From positions 1-50,422 of the forward strand of contig LARN01000008.1 in the NCBI GenBank assembly GCA_000980495.1: 50,422 bases of DNA. The letters run 5' to 3'. Each line of letters opens with the position of its first letter. Position 1 is the first letter of the stretch. The notes beneath the pieces were generated by a model. The model saw only the letters and a program-made list of their open reading frames with translations. It did not search any database and was not told the origin of the DNA. The position numbers were made by a program, and so were the translations under genes. The DNA comes from Acinetobacter sp. N54.MGS-139 (GTDB lineage Bacteria; Pseudomonadota; Gammaproteobacteria; Burkholderiales; Burkholderiaceae_F). Below, piece by piece: positions 29,604 through 38,455 of the stretch.

Positions 29604-30773
29604 ATGATGAAATCTCGCCAAAATAATGAGCGAACAGCCCCAAAAAAGGGTCGTACTTCTGCGAAAAGCCGCACCCGCAGCGGAAAAGATTTGTTAGCAG
29701 ACTTAAACATTTCCGCGTCGACCGGAAAGGTCACTCAGCGCCCAAAGCCAAAGACTGCCTTACCAAGGGTGAAGACATCGGCACAAGAACCGAAAGAAAG
29801 AAAAGCCGCCGAGCCGAAGGTTATCTTCAAGAAGGTTGACGAAAGCAATGACGGTCAAAGACTGGATAACTTTCTGCTTTCACAGCTTAAAGGCGTGCCG
29901 AAATCTTTGATCTACCGCGTAGTGCGTTCCGGCGAGGTCCGAGTCAATAAAGGACGAGCTCATGTCGACACTCGTCTGCAGAGCGGAGACGAAGTTCGTA
30001 TTCCGCCGATCCGCTATACCGAAAAAGAATCCGAACATTCGGCACCTCCCTTGAAGCTCTCGGAAATGCCGCCGATTCTTTTTGAAGATCAAAACATCAT
30101 GGTCGTGGACAAACTGGCCGGTATGGCAAGCCATGGCGGCAGCGGCATCTCTTACGGTCTAATCGAACGAATGAGAGCGAGCCGCCCGGAACTTCCGTTC
30201 CTGGAACTCGTCCATCGCTTGGACAGAGGGACTTCCGGCGTATTGGTGCTGGCTAAAACTCGGAAAGCTTTGGTGCGACTCCACGAAATGATCCGCGAAG
30301 GAGAGATGCACAAGACCTACCAGGCGTTGGTTAAAGGGGATTGGCAGAACGATCGTCAGCACGCGAAGTTTCCGCTTTTTAAGTACGTCACGCCCTCGGG
30401 AGAGCGTCGTGTGCGCGTTGATCCGGAAAACGGGCTTCCGAGCCACTCTATATTTAGATTGAAAGAACGTTTCGGACCGGTTTCTTTAGTTGAAGTCGAT
30501 CTTCTCACCGGTCGTACCCATCAGATTAGGGTGCATGCAGCAGAGTTAGGCTTTCCGCTGGTCGGAGACGAGAAGTACGGCGATTTCGCATTTAATGATG
30601 AAGTTGCCCACGGTTCGCTGGGTGTGCCGTTCAAACGGATGTTCCTGCACTCAGGCAAGATTTGTTTTCATCATCCGATTACAGGAGAGGAACTCGAGAT
30701 TGAAGCTCCGCTTCCTAAAGATTGTGTAGAGCTCATTGAGGTTTTAGAGCAAAGAAAGGCTCAGAATAAATAG
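29604..30773 (+). CDS. rluC: 23S rRNA pseudouridine synthase RluC
   Basis: RluA/RluC-family enzyme of 389 aa; RluC modifies U955, U2504 and U2580 of 23S rRNA. An S4 domain (about 84-145, GQRLDNFLLSQLKGVPKSLIYRVVRSGEVRVN) precedes the catalytic domain with LVHRLDRGTSGVLVLAKT and Asp207, then GRTHQIRVHAAELGFPLVGDEKYG. The first 70 residues are a basic, probably disordered extension absent from E. coli RluC. Divergent from rne, as in E. coli, which supports RluC over RluD or RluA. The ATGATG start has no strong ribosome site. Confidence 0.94.
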   Translation: MMKSRQNNERTAPKKGRTSAKSRTRSGKDLLADLNISASTGKVTQRPKPKTALPRVKTSAQEPKERKAAEPKVIFKKVDESNDGQRLDNFLLSQLKGVPKSLIYRVVRSGEVRVNKGRAHVDTRLQSGDEVRIPPIRYTEKESEHSAPPLKLSEMPPILFEDQNIMVVDKLAGMASHGGSGISYGLIERMRASRPELPFLELVHRLDRGTSGVLVLAKTRKALVRLHEMIREGEMHKTYQALVKGDWQNDRQHAKFPLFKYVTPSGERRVRVDPENGLPSHSIFRLKERFGPVSLVEVDLLTGRTHQIRVHAAELGFPLVGDEKYGDFAFNDEVAHGSLGVPFKRMFLHSGKICFHHPITGEELEIEAPLPKDCVELIEVLEQRKAQNK

Positions 30774-30810
30774 CTCAGTCCTCAAACCTACTAAATCAGG
30801 AAAAAGAAGA

Positions 30811-31464
30811 ATGCACGCTCTGAAGATGGCCGTTTTTGATTTTGACGGCACCTTAGTTGATTCAGTTCCTGCGATTGCCCGCGGCATCCAGTTGGCAAAT
30901 GAAGAAATCGGGATTGCGCCTGTCAGTTATGAGATGGCAAAGAGCATTATCGGGTTAGGCTTCAAGGACATCATTCCGATCGTGGCGCCGGATCTTCCTG
31001 AAAGCGAGTACGGTCGTTACAAAGACATTTACGTGCGCTATTTTCTTCAGAGCGATCCTTCTCTGAAGTTATTTCCGGGCGTTTTGGAACTTCTGCGTGA
31101 ACTTCAAGACGCCGGCATCAAAACCGCGATTGCAACCGGTAAAAGCCGCAAGGGCCTCTCAAGAATCGTTAATCGGATGAATGTGTGGGATTATTTTGAT
31201 GATTCCATCACAGCCGATGAAGCGCTCCCAAAACCCGACCCTCTAATGCTGAATACTCTGCTTGAAAGAAACGGGCTCACAATGGACGAGATTGTGATGA
31301 TCGGCGACACTGAGCACGATATTAAGCTAGGCAAAGCGGCCGGAGTCCGCACAATTGCGGTCACTTGGGGTGCTGCGCCGTTAGAACGTTTAGAGGCTTA
31401 TAAGCCCGACGCCATTGTCAGGACCATGGAAGCGCTCAAAACTAAGCTCGACGAGCTCGCTTAG
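30811..31464 (+). CDS. HAD-family hydrolase, phosphoglycolate-phosphatase-like
   Basis: Haloacid-dehalogenase superfamily phosphatase of 217 aa. Motif I DFDGTLVDS with nucleophile Asp10 and Asp12, motif II ATGKS, motif III lysine in PKPDPLM and motif IV GDTEHDIKLG are complete, with an alpha-helical cap between residues 20 and 85. The substrate could be 2-phosphoglycolate or a nucleotide or pyrophosphate; subfamily sequence alone does not decide. It follows rluC, as in other Burkholderiales. Its 3' end overlaps the convergent methyltransferase gene by 23 bases. Confidence 0.9.
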   Translation: MHALKMAVFDFDGTLVDSVPAIARGIQLANEEIGIAPVSYEMAKSIIGLGFKDIIPIVAPDLPESEYGRYKDIYVRYFLQSDPSLKLFPGVLELLRELQDAGIKTAIATGKSRKGLSRIVNRMNVWDYFDDSITADEALPKPDPLMLNTLLERNGLTMDEIVMIGDTEHDIKLGKAAGVRTIAVTWGAAPLERLEAYKPDAIVRTMEALKTKLDELA

Positions 31465-32173
31465 CGCCGAGAATTCCAAAGACCGTCGGGAGCTTCGGCA
31501 GCGACAAATCCTGTTTTTTCCAATCCGCTGCGGAGAACGTGCGAATGCGCTCTTCCGGCCCGGAGATGTCTGTGGCCGCGAGAATAAGCGTCGTAGGCGC
31601 GCAGTTTTTAACAAGATCGGCGAGCATGCCGCTGTTGCGGTAGGGTGTTTCGATGAAGAGCTGAGTTTCTCCTTCCGAAGAAGCGCTCTTTCTTTCAAGA
31701 TCTTTAATTGCATTGGTGCGGGCAGGCTCTTTAATCGGAAGGTAGCCGCAGAAACGGAAATGCTGTCCGTCCATACCGGAAGCCATTAAAGCTAAAAGAA
31801 TAGAAGACGGTCCGACGAGCGGTACGACGCGGATACCAAGCTTATGAGCTTCCGCAGCGATTTGTGCGCCTGGATCCGCGACGCCCGGACATCCGGCTTC
31901 GCTCACAATGCCGATATCGTTTCCTTCCAATGCAGGCTTGAGCCAGCCTCGTACCTTTGCAGAATCCGGACGATGCCCGATTTCTTCAATAGAAAGCGAG
32001 GCTATAGGCGATGGGTGGCCGCAGAATTTCAGGAAAGCTCTTGCCGACTTGGCGTTCTCACCTAAAAAGAACTTGAGTTCTCGAGCCGTTTGAATCGTGT
32101 GTTCGGGCAGTGTGTCGTTCAGTACCCCATCGGCGATAGGGACCGGCAGCATGAAGAGCTTTCCTTTATTCAT
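31442..32173 (-). CDS. SAM-dependent methyltransferase, tetrapyrrole-methylase/RsmI-like family
   Basis: 243 aa with the fold of the RsmI and cobalamin-methylase family: LPVPIADG at the start (RsmI has LYVVATPIGN there), IGIVSEAGCPGVADPG (compare VSDAGTPGISDPG of RsmI), VPLVGPSSILLALMASG, FCGYLP and QLFIETPYRNSGMLADL. It is a paralogue of 16S rRNA C1402 methyltransferase rather than RsmI itself: it is shorter and several signature residues differ. The substrate is unknown. Its start overlaps the Maf stop by one base (TGATG), so the pair is coupled; its 3' end overlaps the HAD gene. Confidence 0.85.
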   Translation of the reverse strand: MNKGKLFMLPVPIADGVLNDTLPEHTIQTARELKFFLGENAKSARAFLKFCGHPSPIASLSIEEIGHRPDSAKVRGWLKPALEGNDIGIVSEAGCPGVADPGAQIAAEAHKLGIRVVPLVGPSSILLALMASGMDGQHFRFCGYLPIKEPARTNAIKDLERKSASSEGETQLFIETPYRNSGMLADLVKNCAPTTLILAATDISGPEERIRTFSAADWKKQDLSLPKLPTVFGILGAKRARRA

Positions 32174-32769
32174 CAGTTAAGCTCCGGAAGAACGTGAATG
32201 CCGGCCTGAGCAAGCATAGTCGTCAATTCAATCAGCGGCAGTCCGATGATGGCGGTCGGATCGTCGGATTTGCACTCGGCGACTAAGGCGATACCAAGTT
32301 TTTCAATTTTGGCTGATCCGGCGCAATTGAAAGGCTTCTCGCGTTCAAGGTACTCACGAATGCCTTCCGGAGGCAGATTGCGCATACGGATAAATGTCGG
32401 GACGACCGTGCTCTGCAGATTTCCTTTGGCGTCAATGACGGTCATGGCAGAATGGAATGTAACGGTCTGACCGGACATCTCGGAGAGCTGCTTGAAGGCG
32501 TTTTCGAAATTGCCGGGTTTTCCGACCGGACGACCGTTTAATTCCAAGACCTGATCACAGCCGATGACCACGCAGTGCGGATGCTGGGCGGCAACTGCCT
32601 GAGCTTTCAGTACGGAAAGGCGCAGTGAGAGATCCTTCGGGCTTTCTCCTTTGAGCGGCGTTTCATCGACGTCGGGAGAGCAGGTAGTGAAAGGGATCTG
32701 GAGACGCTCTAAAAGCTCGCGTCGGAAAGGAGAACTTGAACCTAAAATTATTGCGGCTTTGTTGTCCAT
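32173..32769 (-). CDS. yceF: Maf-family nucleotide pyrophosphatase, YceF type
   Basis: House-cleaning pyrophosphatase of 198 aa; YceF of E. coli hydrolyses m7GTP. N-terminal IILGSSSPFRRELLERLQIPF with the SSSPxR phosphate loop, then DETPLKGESPKDLSLRLS, VVIGCDQVLELNGRPVGKPG with the catalytic Asp, and SAKIEKLGIALV. The sequence CDQVLELNG places it nearer YceF than the dTTP-specific Maf. I start at ATG 32769; the frame continues to a TTG at 32796 but the conserved part begins right after 32769. Position beside yceD-rpmF matches E. coli. Confidence 0.92.
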   Translation of the reverse strand: MDNKAAIILGSSSPFRRELLERLQIPFTTCSPDVDETPLKGESPKDLSLRLSVLKAQAVAAQHPHCVVIGCDQVLELNGRPVGKPGNFENAFKQLSEMSGQTVTFHSAMTVIDAKGNLQSTVVPTFIRMRNLPPEGIREYLEREKPFNCAGSAKIEKLGIALVAECKSDDPTAIIGLPLIELTTMLAQAGIHVLPELN

Positions 32770-32849
32770 AATTGGGTCGTTCCTAAAAGCACTCAAACTT
32801 GAAAGAGACTATTCTAGTTCAGTGCTTATCGCAGAAAGAGAGAAATTCA

Positions 32850-33374
32850 ATGTCCGCATACCTAAAACAAACCGACTATGTGAATGCTTATGACCTGGCC
32901 AGAGATAAGAAAGTCATCGAAGGGCAGGCAAAATTGTCGGATCTTCCGCGCTTAAAAGACATGATTCTTCCGACCGAAGGAACCGTGACATACCGAATCT
33001 GCGGAATGACGGCTAAAAAGGGATGGCCCGGCGCCGTCATGGAACTCGCGACCGTTGTTCCTTTGGTTTGCAATCGCTGCACGAAACCGATGGATTTCAA
33101 GATTGAGAGAGAAGTTGCTTTCCGCTTCGCTAAGAGCGAAGAAGAAGCCGATTCGATTCCGATCGACGAAGATGATGACACCGAAGTCATCGTCGGCAGC
33201 GACAAGCTCAATCTTGCCGACTGGATTGAAGAAGAACTGATTCTTTCTCTTCCCTTGGTTCCGGCTCACGAAGAAGGCTGTCAGACCGACGGACCTGAAG
33301 AGTCAAAAGACGAAGTTCAGAAGCCGAATCCTTTTGCAAAACTCAAAGATCTCAAAGGTTTGCGTAAGGTCTAA
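32850..33374 (+). CDS. yceD: YceD family (DUF177) protein, large rRNA subunit accumulation
   Basis: 174 aa; in E. coli YceD and in plants its homologues are linked to 23S rRNA accumulation. The family features are the N-terminal SDLPRLKDM, the CNRC motif in VPLVCNRCTKPMDFKIE, an acidic middle (IPIDEDDDTEVIV) and LNLADWIEEELILSLPLVPAHEEGC. The cysteines could bind metal, which is not established. Start at ATG 32850, with GAGAG 10 bases upstream. It is 93 bases ahead of rpmF, the universal partner. Confidence 0.93.
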   Translation: MSAYLKQTDYVNAYDLARDKKVIEGQAKLSDLPRLKDMILPTEGTVTYRICGMTAKKGWPGAVMELATVVPLVCNRCTKPMDFKIEREVAFRFAKSEEEADSIPIDEDDDTEVIVGSDKLNLADWIEEELILSLPLVPAHEEGCQTDGPEESKDEVQKPNPFAKLKDLKGLRKV

Positions 33375-33402
33375 GGTTAGTGTAGAATGCCTGATTTTCC
33401 AG

Positions 33403-33429
33403 GAGCGGAAGCGTAACTGTTGCCCGCTC
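33403..33429 (+). promoter_or_regulatory. Hairpin between yceD and rpmF
   Basis: GAGCGG and CCGCTC pair around a GC-containing loop and are followed by GATTTTG. It may be a processing site or a control element that sets separate levels of YceD and L32; there is no real T-tract. Confidence 0.4.
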
Positions 33430-33467
33430 GATTTTGAAAGTTAGATTTTAATTTACGTGGGGTTACC

Positions 33468-33656
33468 ATGGCTGTTCAGCAAAATAAGAAATCGACCAAC
33501 AAGCGCGGCAATCACCGTGCTCACGATTTTCTGACGAACCCGCCTCTGGCTGTCGAACCGACAACCGGCGAAGTTCACCGTCGTCATCACATTTCTGCCA
33601 CCGGTTTTTACCGTGGTAAGAAAGTCATTGCTACTAAGGCTGACGACCAGGAATAA
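33468..33656 (+). CDS. rpmF: 50S ribosomal protein L32
   Basis: Ribosomal protein of 62 aa with the L32 start [20 protein letters not shown], then [18 protein letters not shown]. It is the cysteine-free form, without the CxxC zinc motifs seen in many Gram-positive L32 proteins. TGGGGT lies 4-9 bases before the ATG. In most proteobacteria plsX follows; here a terminator follows and then fabH. Confidence 0.96.
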   Translation: MAVQQNKKSTNKRGNHRAHDFLTNPPLAVEPTTGEVHRRHHISATGFYRGKKVIATKADDQE

Positions 33657-33734
33657 GTCTTCACTGACCCGGATCGCTCTCATCTGAGACCCACGACGGA
33701 CGGTGCGGCGGTCGAGTCTAAAGACATTCTGCAG

Positions 33735-33760
33735 AGCTCTCTTCGGAGAGCTTTTTGTTT
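33735..33760 (+). terminator. Intrinsic terminator after rpmF
   Basis: AGCTCTC-TTCG-GAGAGCT with a UUCG tetraloop and a TTTTTGTTT tract. It separates yceD-rpmF from the fatty-acid operon. Confidence 0.95.
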
Positions 33761-33776
33761 TTCTGCGGAAAATTTG

Positions 33777-33830
33777 TATTTGTGTGTAATACGGGTTTTC
33801 TGCTTGTATTCGCAAGTCCTAATTAAAGTA
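33777..33830 (+). promoter_or_regulatory. Probable promoter/operator region of fabH
   Basis: After the rpmF terminator, fabH needs its own promoter. The stretch holds the inverted repeat GTATTTGTGTGTAATAC (33777-33793), then TTGTAT near 33804 with AGTAAT 17 bases on. The two TTGTATT copies could be operator half-sites for a fatty-acid regulator; this is inference. Confidence 0.35.
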
Positions 33831-33864
33831 ATCTGTCGCTCATAGTTATTTAGAGGATTTCCCA

Positions 33865-34851
33865 GTGTCGGAAAATTGTTTTTCTCGTATCGCCTCCACC
33901 GGAAGTTTTCTTCCGAAGAGAGCGGTAAGCAATGAAGAGTTGGCTCAGGATTTAGCCAAAATCGGTGTCGAGACGAGCGACGAATGGATCCGTACCCGCA
34001 CGGGCATCGAACAGCGCTATCTTGCTTCCGGTGAAGAGTCCACCACTTATTTGGCCTCCGAGGCTGCAAAACAGGCCTTGGAAGCAGGTGGTTTTTCTCC
34101 TGACGAAATTGATCTGATTATTGTCGCGACGACCACTCCGGATTCCGTTTTCCCGAGCACGGCTTGCCAAGTTCAGGCGATTCTCGGTGCGTCGGGCGCC
34201 GGTGCCTTTGATATTCAGGCCGTTTGTTCCGGTTTTGCCTATGCACTTTCGATTGCTGACTCAATGATTCGTGCTGGTTCTGCCAAGCGCGTCTTGGTGA
34301 TCGGTGCAGAGACTCTGTCTCGTGTTTTGGATTGGAAAGACAGAACAACTTGTGTTTTGTTCGGCGACGGCGCCGGAGCTGTGGTTCTGGAAAAATCCGA
34401 TGAGCCCGGTATTTTGGCTTCTGAACTGAAGGCAGACGGCACGCGCGGAGTGCATGTACTGGCCGCAGACAGTCATATCGACGGCGGTAAAGTCGTCGGT
34501 GATCCGTTCATCCGCATGGACGGCCGCTTGGTCTTTAAGGCTGCGGTAGAAAAAATGACGGAAAGCGCTCGCAATGTACTGACCAAAGCCAACTTGGCTA
34601 CGAACGACGTGGATCTTTATATTCCTCATCAGGCCAACTTGCGCATCATGAATATGGTTCGCGAAAAACTCGGTATTGATGAGGAACACCTGATGATTTC
34701 CGTCAATCAGCACGGAAACACATCTGCTGCCAGCGTTCCGCTTGCTTTGGATAAAGCACACAGATCCGGAAGACTGAAACGCGGGGATCTCGTTCTGCTG
34801 CAGGGAGTCGGAGGAGGTTTTACCTGGGCCTCCGTATTGCTCAAGTTCTAA
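33865..34851 (+). CDS. fabH: 3-oxoacyl-ACP synthase III (KAS III)
   Basis: Starts fatty-acid synthesis by condensing acetyl-CoA with malonyl-ACP. 328 aa, with the catalytic triad Cys121 in [11 protein letters not shown], His in [10 protein letters not shown] and Asn in [10 protein letters not shown]. The substrate-gate region [12 protein letters not shown] is typical. Translation starts at GTG 33865, with GAGGA 8 bases upstream. First gene of a fabH-fabD-fabG-acpP-fabF run. Confidence 0.97.
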   Translation: MSENCFSRIASTGSFLPKRAVSNEELAQDLAKIGVETSDEWIRTRTGIEQRYLASGEESTTYLASEAAKQALEAGGFSPDEIDLIIVATTTPDSVFPSTACQVQAILGASGAGAFDIQAVCSGFAYALSIADSMIRAGSAKRVLVIGAETLSRVLDWKDRTTCVLFGDGAGAVVLEKSDEPGILASELKADGTRGVHVLAADSHIDGGKVVGDPFIRMDGRLVFKAAVEKMTESARNVLTKANLATNDVDLYIPHQANLRIMNMVREKLGIDEEHLMISVNQHGNTSAASVPLALDKAHRSGRLKRGDLVLLQGVGGGFTWASVLLKF

Positions 34852-34868
34852 TTGTCAATAAAAGAAAA

Positions 34869-35813
34869 ATGCAAGATAAAAAAATCGCCTTTGTATTTCC
34901 CGGTCAGGGAAGCCAGGCTGTCGGAATGCTCTCAACCTTAGCCGACGAGCCGATTGTTCGCGAAACACTCAAGGAAGCCGATGAGGCTTTAGGTTTTGCT
35001 TTGTCCAAGTTGATTGCTGAAGGTCCGGCTGAAGAGCTTAGCCTGACGGTCAATACTCAGCCAGCCTTGGTTTGCGCTTCGATTGCTATGTATCGTTTTT
35101 ATCTCCAGGAAGGCGGTCGCAAGCCGGATCTGCTCGCCGGCCACAGCCTCGGTGAATACTCTGCTTTGGTTGCTGCCGGTGCGCTCGACTTTACGGATGC
35201 TCTGCAGCTGGTTCGCTATCGCGCAGAACAAATGCAGGCCGCGGTTCCCGTCGGTGAAGGTACGATGGCTGCGATCCTCGGTTTATCCGACGACCAAGTG
35301 AAGACCGTCTGCCTTGAATGCGCTACAAATGGCGTTGTCGAAGCCGTTAACTTCAATACTCCGGGGCAGGTCGTGATTGCCGGTACCGTTGCAGCTGTTC
35401 AGGAAGCCATGGAAAAGAGTTTGGCTTCCGGTGCTAAGCGCGCTATCAAACTGAATGTTTCCGGTCCGTTCCATTCTTCTTTGATGAAACCGGCTGCGCT
35501 TGCCATGGAAGAAAAGCTGAAAACCGTTGACCTTCAGAAACCTTTCCTGCCGGTCTTACATAACGTTGACGTCCAAATCCACGAAGAACCCGACGCCATT
35601 CGCGACGTTCTGGCGGCTCAGGTTGCCTCTCCGGTTCTGTGGGCCGATACAGTTCGTAAGATGGAAGAGGCCGGCGTCATGGAAATTTATGAAGTCGGTC
35701 CCGGAGCAGCTTTGTCCGGAATGGTCAAGCGCATCACCAAAGGAATTACTGCTAAAGCATTAAACAGCCGTGCAGCCTTAGAAGAAGCTGCTGCGGCAAA
35801 CCAGGAGAAATGA
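34869..35813 (+). CDS. fabD: Malonyl-CoA:ACP transacylase
   Basis: Loads malonyl groups onto ACP. 314 aa, with FVFPGQGSQAVGML at the N-terminus, the nucleophile Ser93 in GHSLGEYSALVAAG, Arg in RYRAEQMQ and the catalytic His in GPFHSSLM. It lies 17 bases after fabH; only an A-rich AAAAGA precedes the ATG. Three bases separate it from fabG. Confidence 0.97.
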   Translation: MQDKKIAFVFPGQGSQAVGMLSTLADEPIVRETLKEADEALGFALSKLIAEGPAEELSLTVNTQPALVCASIAMYRFYLQEGGRKPDLLAGHSLGEYSALVAAGALDFTDALQLVRYRAEQMQAAVPVGEGTMAAILGLSDDQVKTVCLECATNGVVEAVNFNTPGQVVIAGTVAAVQEAMEKSLASGAKRAIKLNVSGPFHSSLMKPAALAMEEKLKTVDLQKPFLPVLHNVDVQIHEEPDAIRDVLAAQVASPVLWADTVRKMEEAGVMEIYEVGPGAALSGMVKRITKGITAKALNSRAALEEAAAANQEK

Positions 35814-35816
35814 TTC

Positions 35817-36581
35817 ATGACTCAGTCCGTTTTTACAGCTGACGCACTCGCCGGCGAAATCGTATTAGTCACCGGCGCCAGTCGCGGTATCGGAGCTGCC
35901 ATTCTGGACGTCTGCGTTAAAGCCGGTGCCACAGTGATCGGCACGGCAACAAGTGACTCCGGCGCTGCAAAGATTTCCGCTCGTATCCAGGAACTCGGCG
36001 GCAAAGGCGGAGGCCGCGTTTTAAATATTGCTGCCCGCGAAGGTACCGACGCTTTCATGAAAGCGCTCGAAGCCGACTTCGGTTCCGTTACCGTGTTAGT
36101 GAACAACGCCGGCATCACTCGCGATACGCTTTCCATGCGTATGAAAGATTCTCAGTGGGATGAAGTGATCGAAACGAATCTCACAGGCGGATTCCGTCTT
36201 TCCCGCGCCTGCCTCAAAGGCATGATGAAAGCCCGTCACGGTCGCATCATTAACATAGCCTCCATCGTCGGCATGATGGGCAATGCCGGCCAGGCGAACT
36301 ACGCTGCCGCCAAGGCCGGCACGATCGCTATGAGCAAATCCATCGCCAGAGAAATCGGTTCCCGCGGTGTTACCGTCAACTGCGTTGCGCCCGGATTTAT
36401 CGCAACCGATATGACCGACGCGCTGAACGATGCGCAGAAGCAAGCTCTTCTTGCACAGATTCCGCTCGGACGCTTAGGTTCTGCAGATGATGTTGCCGAA
36501 ACCGTGGTGTTCCTGGCTTCCAGCGCAGCTGCCTATATCACCGGTCAGGTCATTGAAGTTAACGGCGGCATGAGGATGTAA
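35817..36581 (+). CDS. fabG: 3-oxoacyl-ACP reductase
   Basis: NADPH-dependent ketoreductase of the SDR family. 254 aa with the Rossmann motif VTGASRGIG (about 18-26), NNAGITRD, the catalytic Ser in NIASIVGMMG, and Tyr/Lys in YAAAKAG. The C-terminal VNGGMRM is typical of FabG. The N-terminus has about 10 more residues than E. coli FabG. AGGAG at the end of fabD serves as ribosome site. Confidence 0.97.
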   Translation: MTQSVFTADALAGEIVLVTGASRGIGAAILDVCVKAGATVIGTATSDSGAAKISARIQELGGKGGGRVLNIAAREGTDAFMKALEADFGSVTVLVNNAGITRDTLSMRMKDSQWDEVIETNLTGGFRLSRACLKGMMKARHGRIINIASIVGMMGNAGQANYAAAKAGTIAMSKSIAREIGSRGVTVNCVAPGFIATDMTDALNDAQKQALLAQIPLGRLGSADDVAETVVFLASSAAAYITGQVIEVNGGMRM

Positions 36582-36582
36582 C

Positions 36583-36602
36583 AACGGCTATTTTCGGCCG
36601 TT
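36583..36602 (+). terminator. Weak hairpin between fabG and acpP
   Basis: AACGGC and GCCGTT pair around TATTTTCG with no following T-tract. A second small repeat (GGCC/GGCC) precedes the TTTTTT stretch at about 36660. These may allow partial termination, so that acpP is driven from its own promoter at higher level. Confidence 0.35.
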
Positions 36603-36689
36603 CACGTTACTGCGGCTCTGATAAAATGCCAAGATTAGGCCCAAGGGGCCATGAATAATTTTTTATCACTCTAGAAAAGAGGTTTTTAA

Positions 36690-36929
36690 ATGGACAATAT
36701 TGAACAACAGGTTAAGAAGGTCGTCGCTGAACAGCTCAGCATCAATGAAGCCGATATCAAGAATGAAAGCGCTTTCATCTCCGACCTCGGTGCAGACTCT
36801 CTTGACACCGTTGAATTGGTCATGGCCCTTGAAGACACATTCGGCATCGAAATTCCTGACGACCAGCAGGAAAAGATCCAGACCGTTCAGGACGCTATCG
36901 ATTTCATCGAAGCTCACAAGAAGGCTTAA
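36690..36929 (+). CDS. acpP: Acyl carrier protein
   Basis: Carrier of growing acyl chains, 79 aa and strongly acidic. The phosphopantetheine site is Ser37 in the universal motif [16 protein letters not shown], modified by AcpS (encoded at 45788). Also typical are [13 protein letters not shown] and [25 protein letters not shown] lies 8 bases before the ATG. It sits between fabG and fabF, as in E. coli. Confidence 0.98.
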   Translation: MDNIEQQVKKVVAEQLSINEADIKNESAFISDLGADSLDTVELVMALEDTFGIEIPDDQQEKIQTVQDAIDFIEAHKKA

Positions 36930-36953
36930 TTAAAGGCCGAACGGAGCTCCTGA

Positions 36954-38180
36954 ATGCGTCGTGTGGTTGTTACCGGATTGGGCATGGTTAGCCCAATCGG
37001 CAACACGGTCGAAGAAAGTTGGAATAACGCCCTTGCCGGCAAGTCCGGCATCGGCGTTATTACGCAATTTGATGCATCCTCTTTCGGCAGCCGTATTGCC
37101 GGTGAAGTTAAAAATTTTGAAGTCGAAAAATATCTTCCGGCAAAAGAAGCTCGCCGTTTCGACCGTTTTATTCAATTAGGTATTGCTGCAGCTGTCCAGG
37201 CACTGGATGACAGCGGCCTGACTTTTGAAGGTGAGGAGGCTGAGAGAGCAGGTAGCGCGATCGGCAGCGGAATCGGCGGTTTGCCGATTATCTGCCAGAA
37301 TTATCAGTCTTATATGGAAAGAGGCGAACGCCGCATCTCTCCGTTCCTGATTCCCGGCGCGATTGCCAACATGGTCTCCGGACAGCTCTCCATCATGCGC
37401 AATTTGCAGGGTCCGTCCCTGGCTTACTCCACAGCCTGCACAACCGGCCTGCACAGCATCGGTGAAGCGGCCTGGATGATTCGCCGCGGAGACGCCGACG
37501 TCATGGTTGCCGGCGGTGCTGAAAGCACGGTTTGCCCGTTGGGCGTAGGTGGCTTTGACAATATGCATGCCTTGTCCCGCAGAAACGACGATCCGGCAAC
37601 GGCATCCCGTCCGTTCGATAAGGATCGTGACGGTTTTGTGCTCGGCGAAGGATCCGGTGTTCTGGTCCTTGAAGACTATGAACACGCCAAGAAGCGCGGC
37701 GCCAAGATTTATGCCGAGATCGTCGGCTACGGTCTTTCTGCCGATGCTCATCACATTACGACACCGAGTGCCGAAGGTCCGATGCGCTGCATGAAGAATG
37801 CCATGCGCCAGGCCGGACTGAATCCGTCGGATATTCAGTACCTGAATGCTCACGGTACCAGCACGTCTGTCGGTGACGTCAATGAAACCAATGCCATCAA
37901 ACTGGCTTTCGGTGAAGATGCTAAGAAGTTAGTAGTCAACTCTACTAAGTCTATGACCGGTCACCTCTTAGGCGGCGCCGGCGGTATCGAATCCGTCTTT
38001 ACGGTTTTGGCACTGAAGAATCAAGTTTCTCCTCCCACGATCAATATCTTCAATCAGGATCCGGAATGCGATCTGGATTACTGTGCGAATGTTGCTCGTG
38101 AGATGCCGATCCGCTATGCCATGAAGAACTCCTTCGGCTTCGGCGGAACGAACGGTTCTCTGATCTTCGGACAGGTCTAA
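36954..38180 (+). CDS. fabF: 3-oxoacyl-ACP synthase II (KAS II)
   Basis: Elongating condensing enzyme of 408 aa. MRRVVVTGLGMVSPIGNTVEESW begins the protein; the catalytic Cys162 lies in STACTTGLHSIG, and the two histidines are in NAHGTSTSVGD and GHLLGGAGG. The C-terminal NSFGFGGTNGSLIF is conserved. GGAG lies 7 bases before the ATG. FabF rather than FabB because of position and the Cys/His/His pattern with length near 410. A terminator follows. Confidence 0.97.
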   Translation: MRRVVVTGLGMVSPIGNTVEESWNNALAGKSGIGVITQFDASSFGSRIAGEVKNFEVEKYLPAKEARRFDRFIQLGIAAAVQALDDSGLTFEGEEAERAGSAIGSGIGGLPIICQNYQSYMERGERRISPFLIPGAIANMVSGQLSIMRNLQGPSLAYSTACTTGLHSIGEAAWMIRRGDADVMVAGGAESTVCPLGVGGFDNMHALSRRNDDPATASRPFDKDRDGFVLGEGSGVLVLEDYEHAKKRGAKIYAEIVGYGLSADAHHITTPSAEGPMRCMKNAMRQAGLNPSDIQYLNAHGTSTSVGDVNETNAIKLAFGEDAKKLVVNSTKSMTGHLLGGAGGIESVFTVLALKNQVSPPTINIFNQDPECDLDYCANVAREMPIRYAMKNSFGFGGTNGSLIFGQV

Positions 38181-38199
38181 GCAAACGATTCGCTTTAGG

Positions 38200-38230
38200 A
38201 AAAGGATCGCTTCGGCGGTCTTTTTCTTTT
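38200..38230 (+). terminator. Intrinsic terminator after fabF
   Basis: GATCGC-TTCG-GCGGTC (with a G-T pair) flanked by AAAA before and TTTTTCTTTTT after. It ends the fatty-acid operon. Confidence 0.88.
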
Positions 38231-38334
38231 TAGCGAAGCGGCGAAGCTGTATAAAACGGCAATAATTCGTAAATAAGTTTGCGTCGGGAGGCCGAATAAA
38301 GTTAGCTAAAATATCCCATTTAAGGAGTAAGTTA

Positions 38335-38427
38335 TTGGCGCATTTGACTATTTCTGTGAGCGACTTCGGGTTTTTCGACTGCGATCACTCTCACAAAAAT
38401 ATCGGTGCTTTTTGTTTTTCGTTTTGA
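38335..38427 (+). CDS. Possible 30-codon small ORF upstream of lepA
   Basis: A TTG start at 38335 has an excellent AAGGAG ribosome site 7 bases upstream and opens 30 codons ending with TGA at 38427, 28 bases before lepA. The peptide is Phe-rich at its end (GAFCFSF) and includes DCDHSHK with possible metal-binding Cys/His. A TAAAAT -10-like box lies at 38307-38312. It could be a leader peptide for lepA or chance; I know no family. Confidence 0.3.
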   Translation: MAHLTISVSDFGFFDCDHSHKNIGAFCFSF

Positions 38428-38455
38428 CAGCAAAACGTTTGATGTCAAGGAAGCT

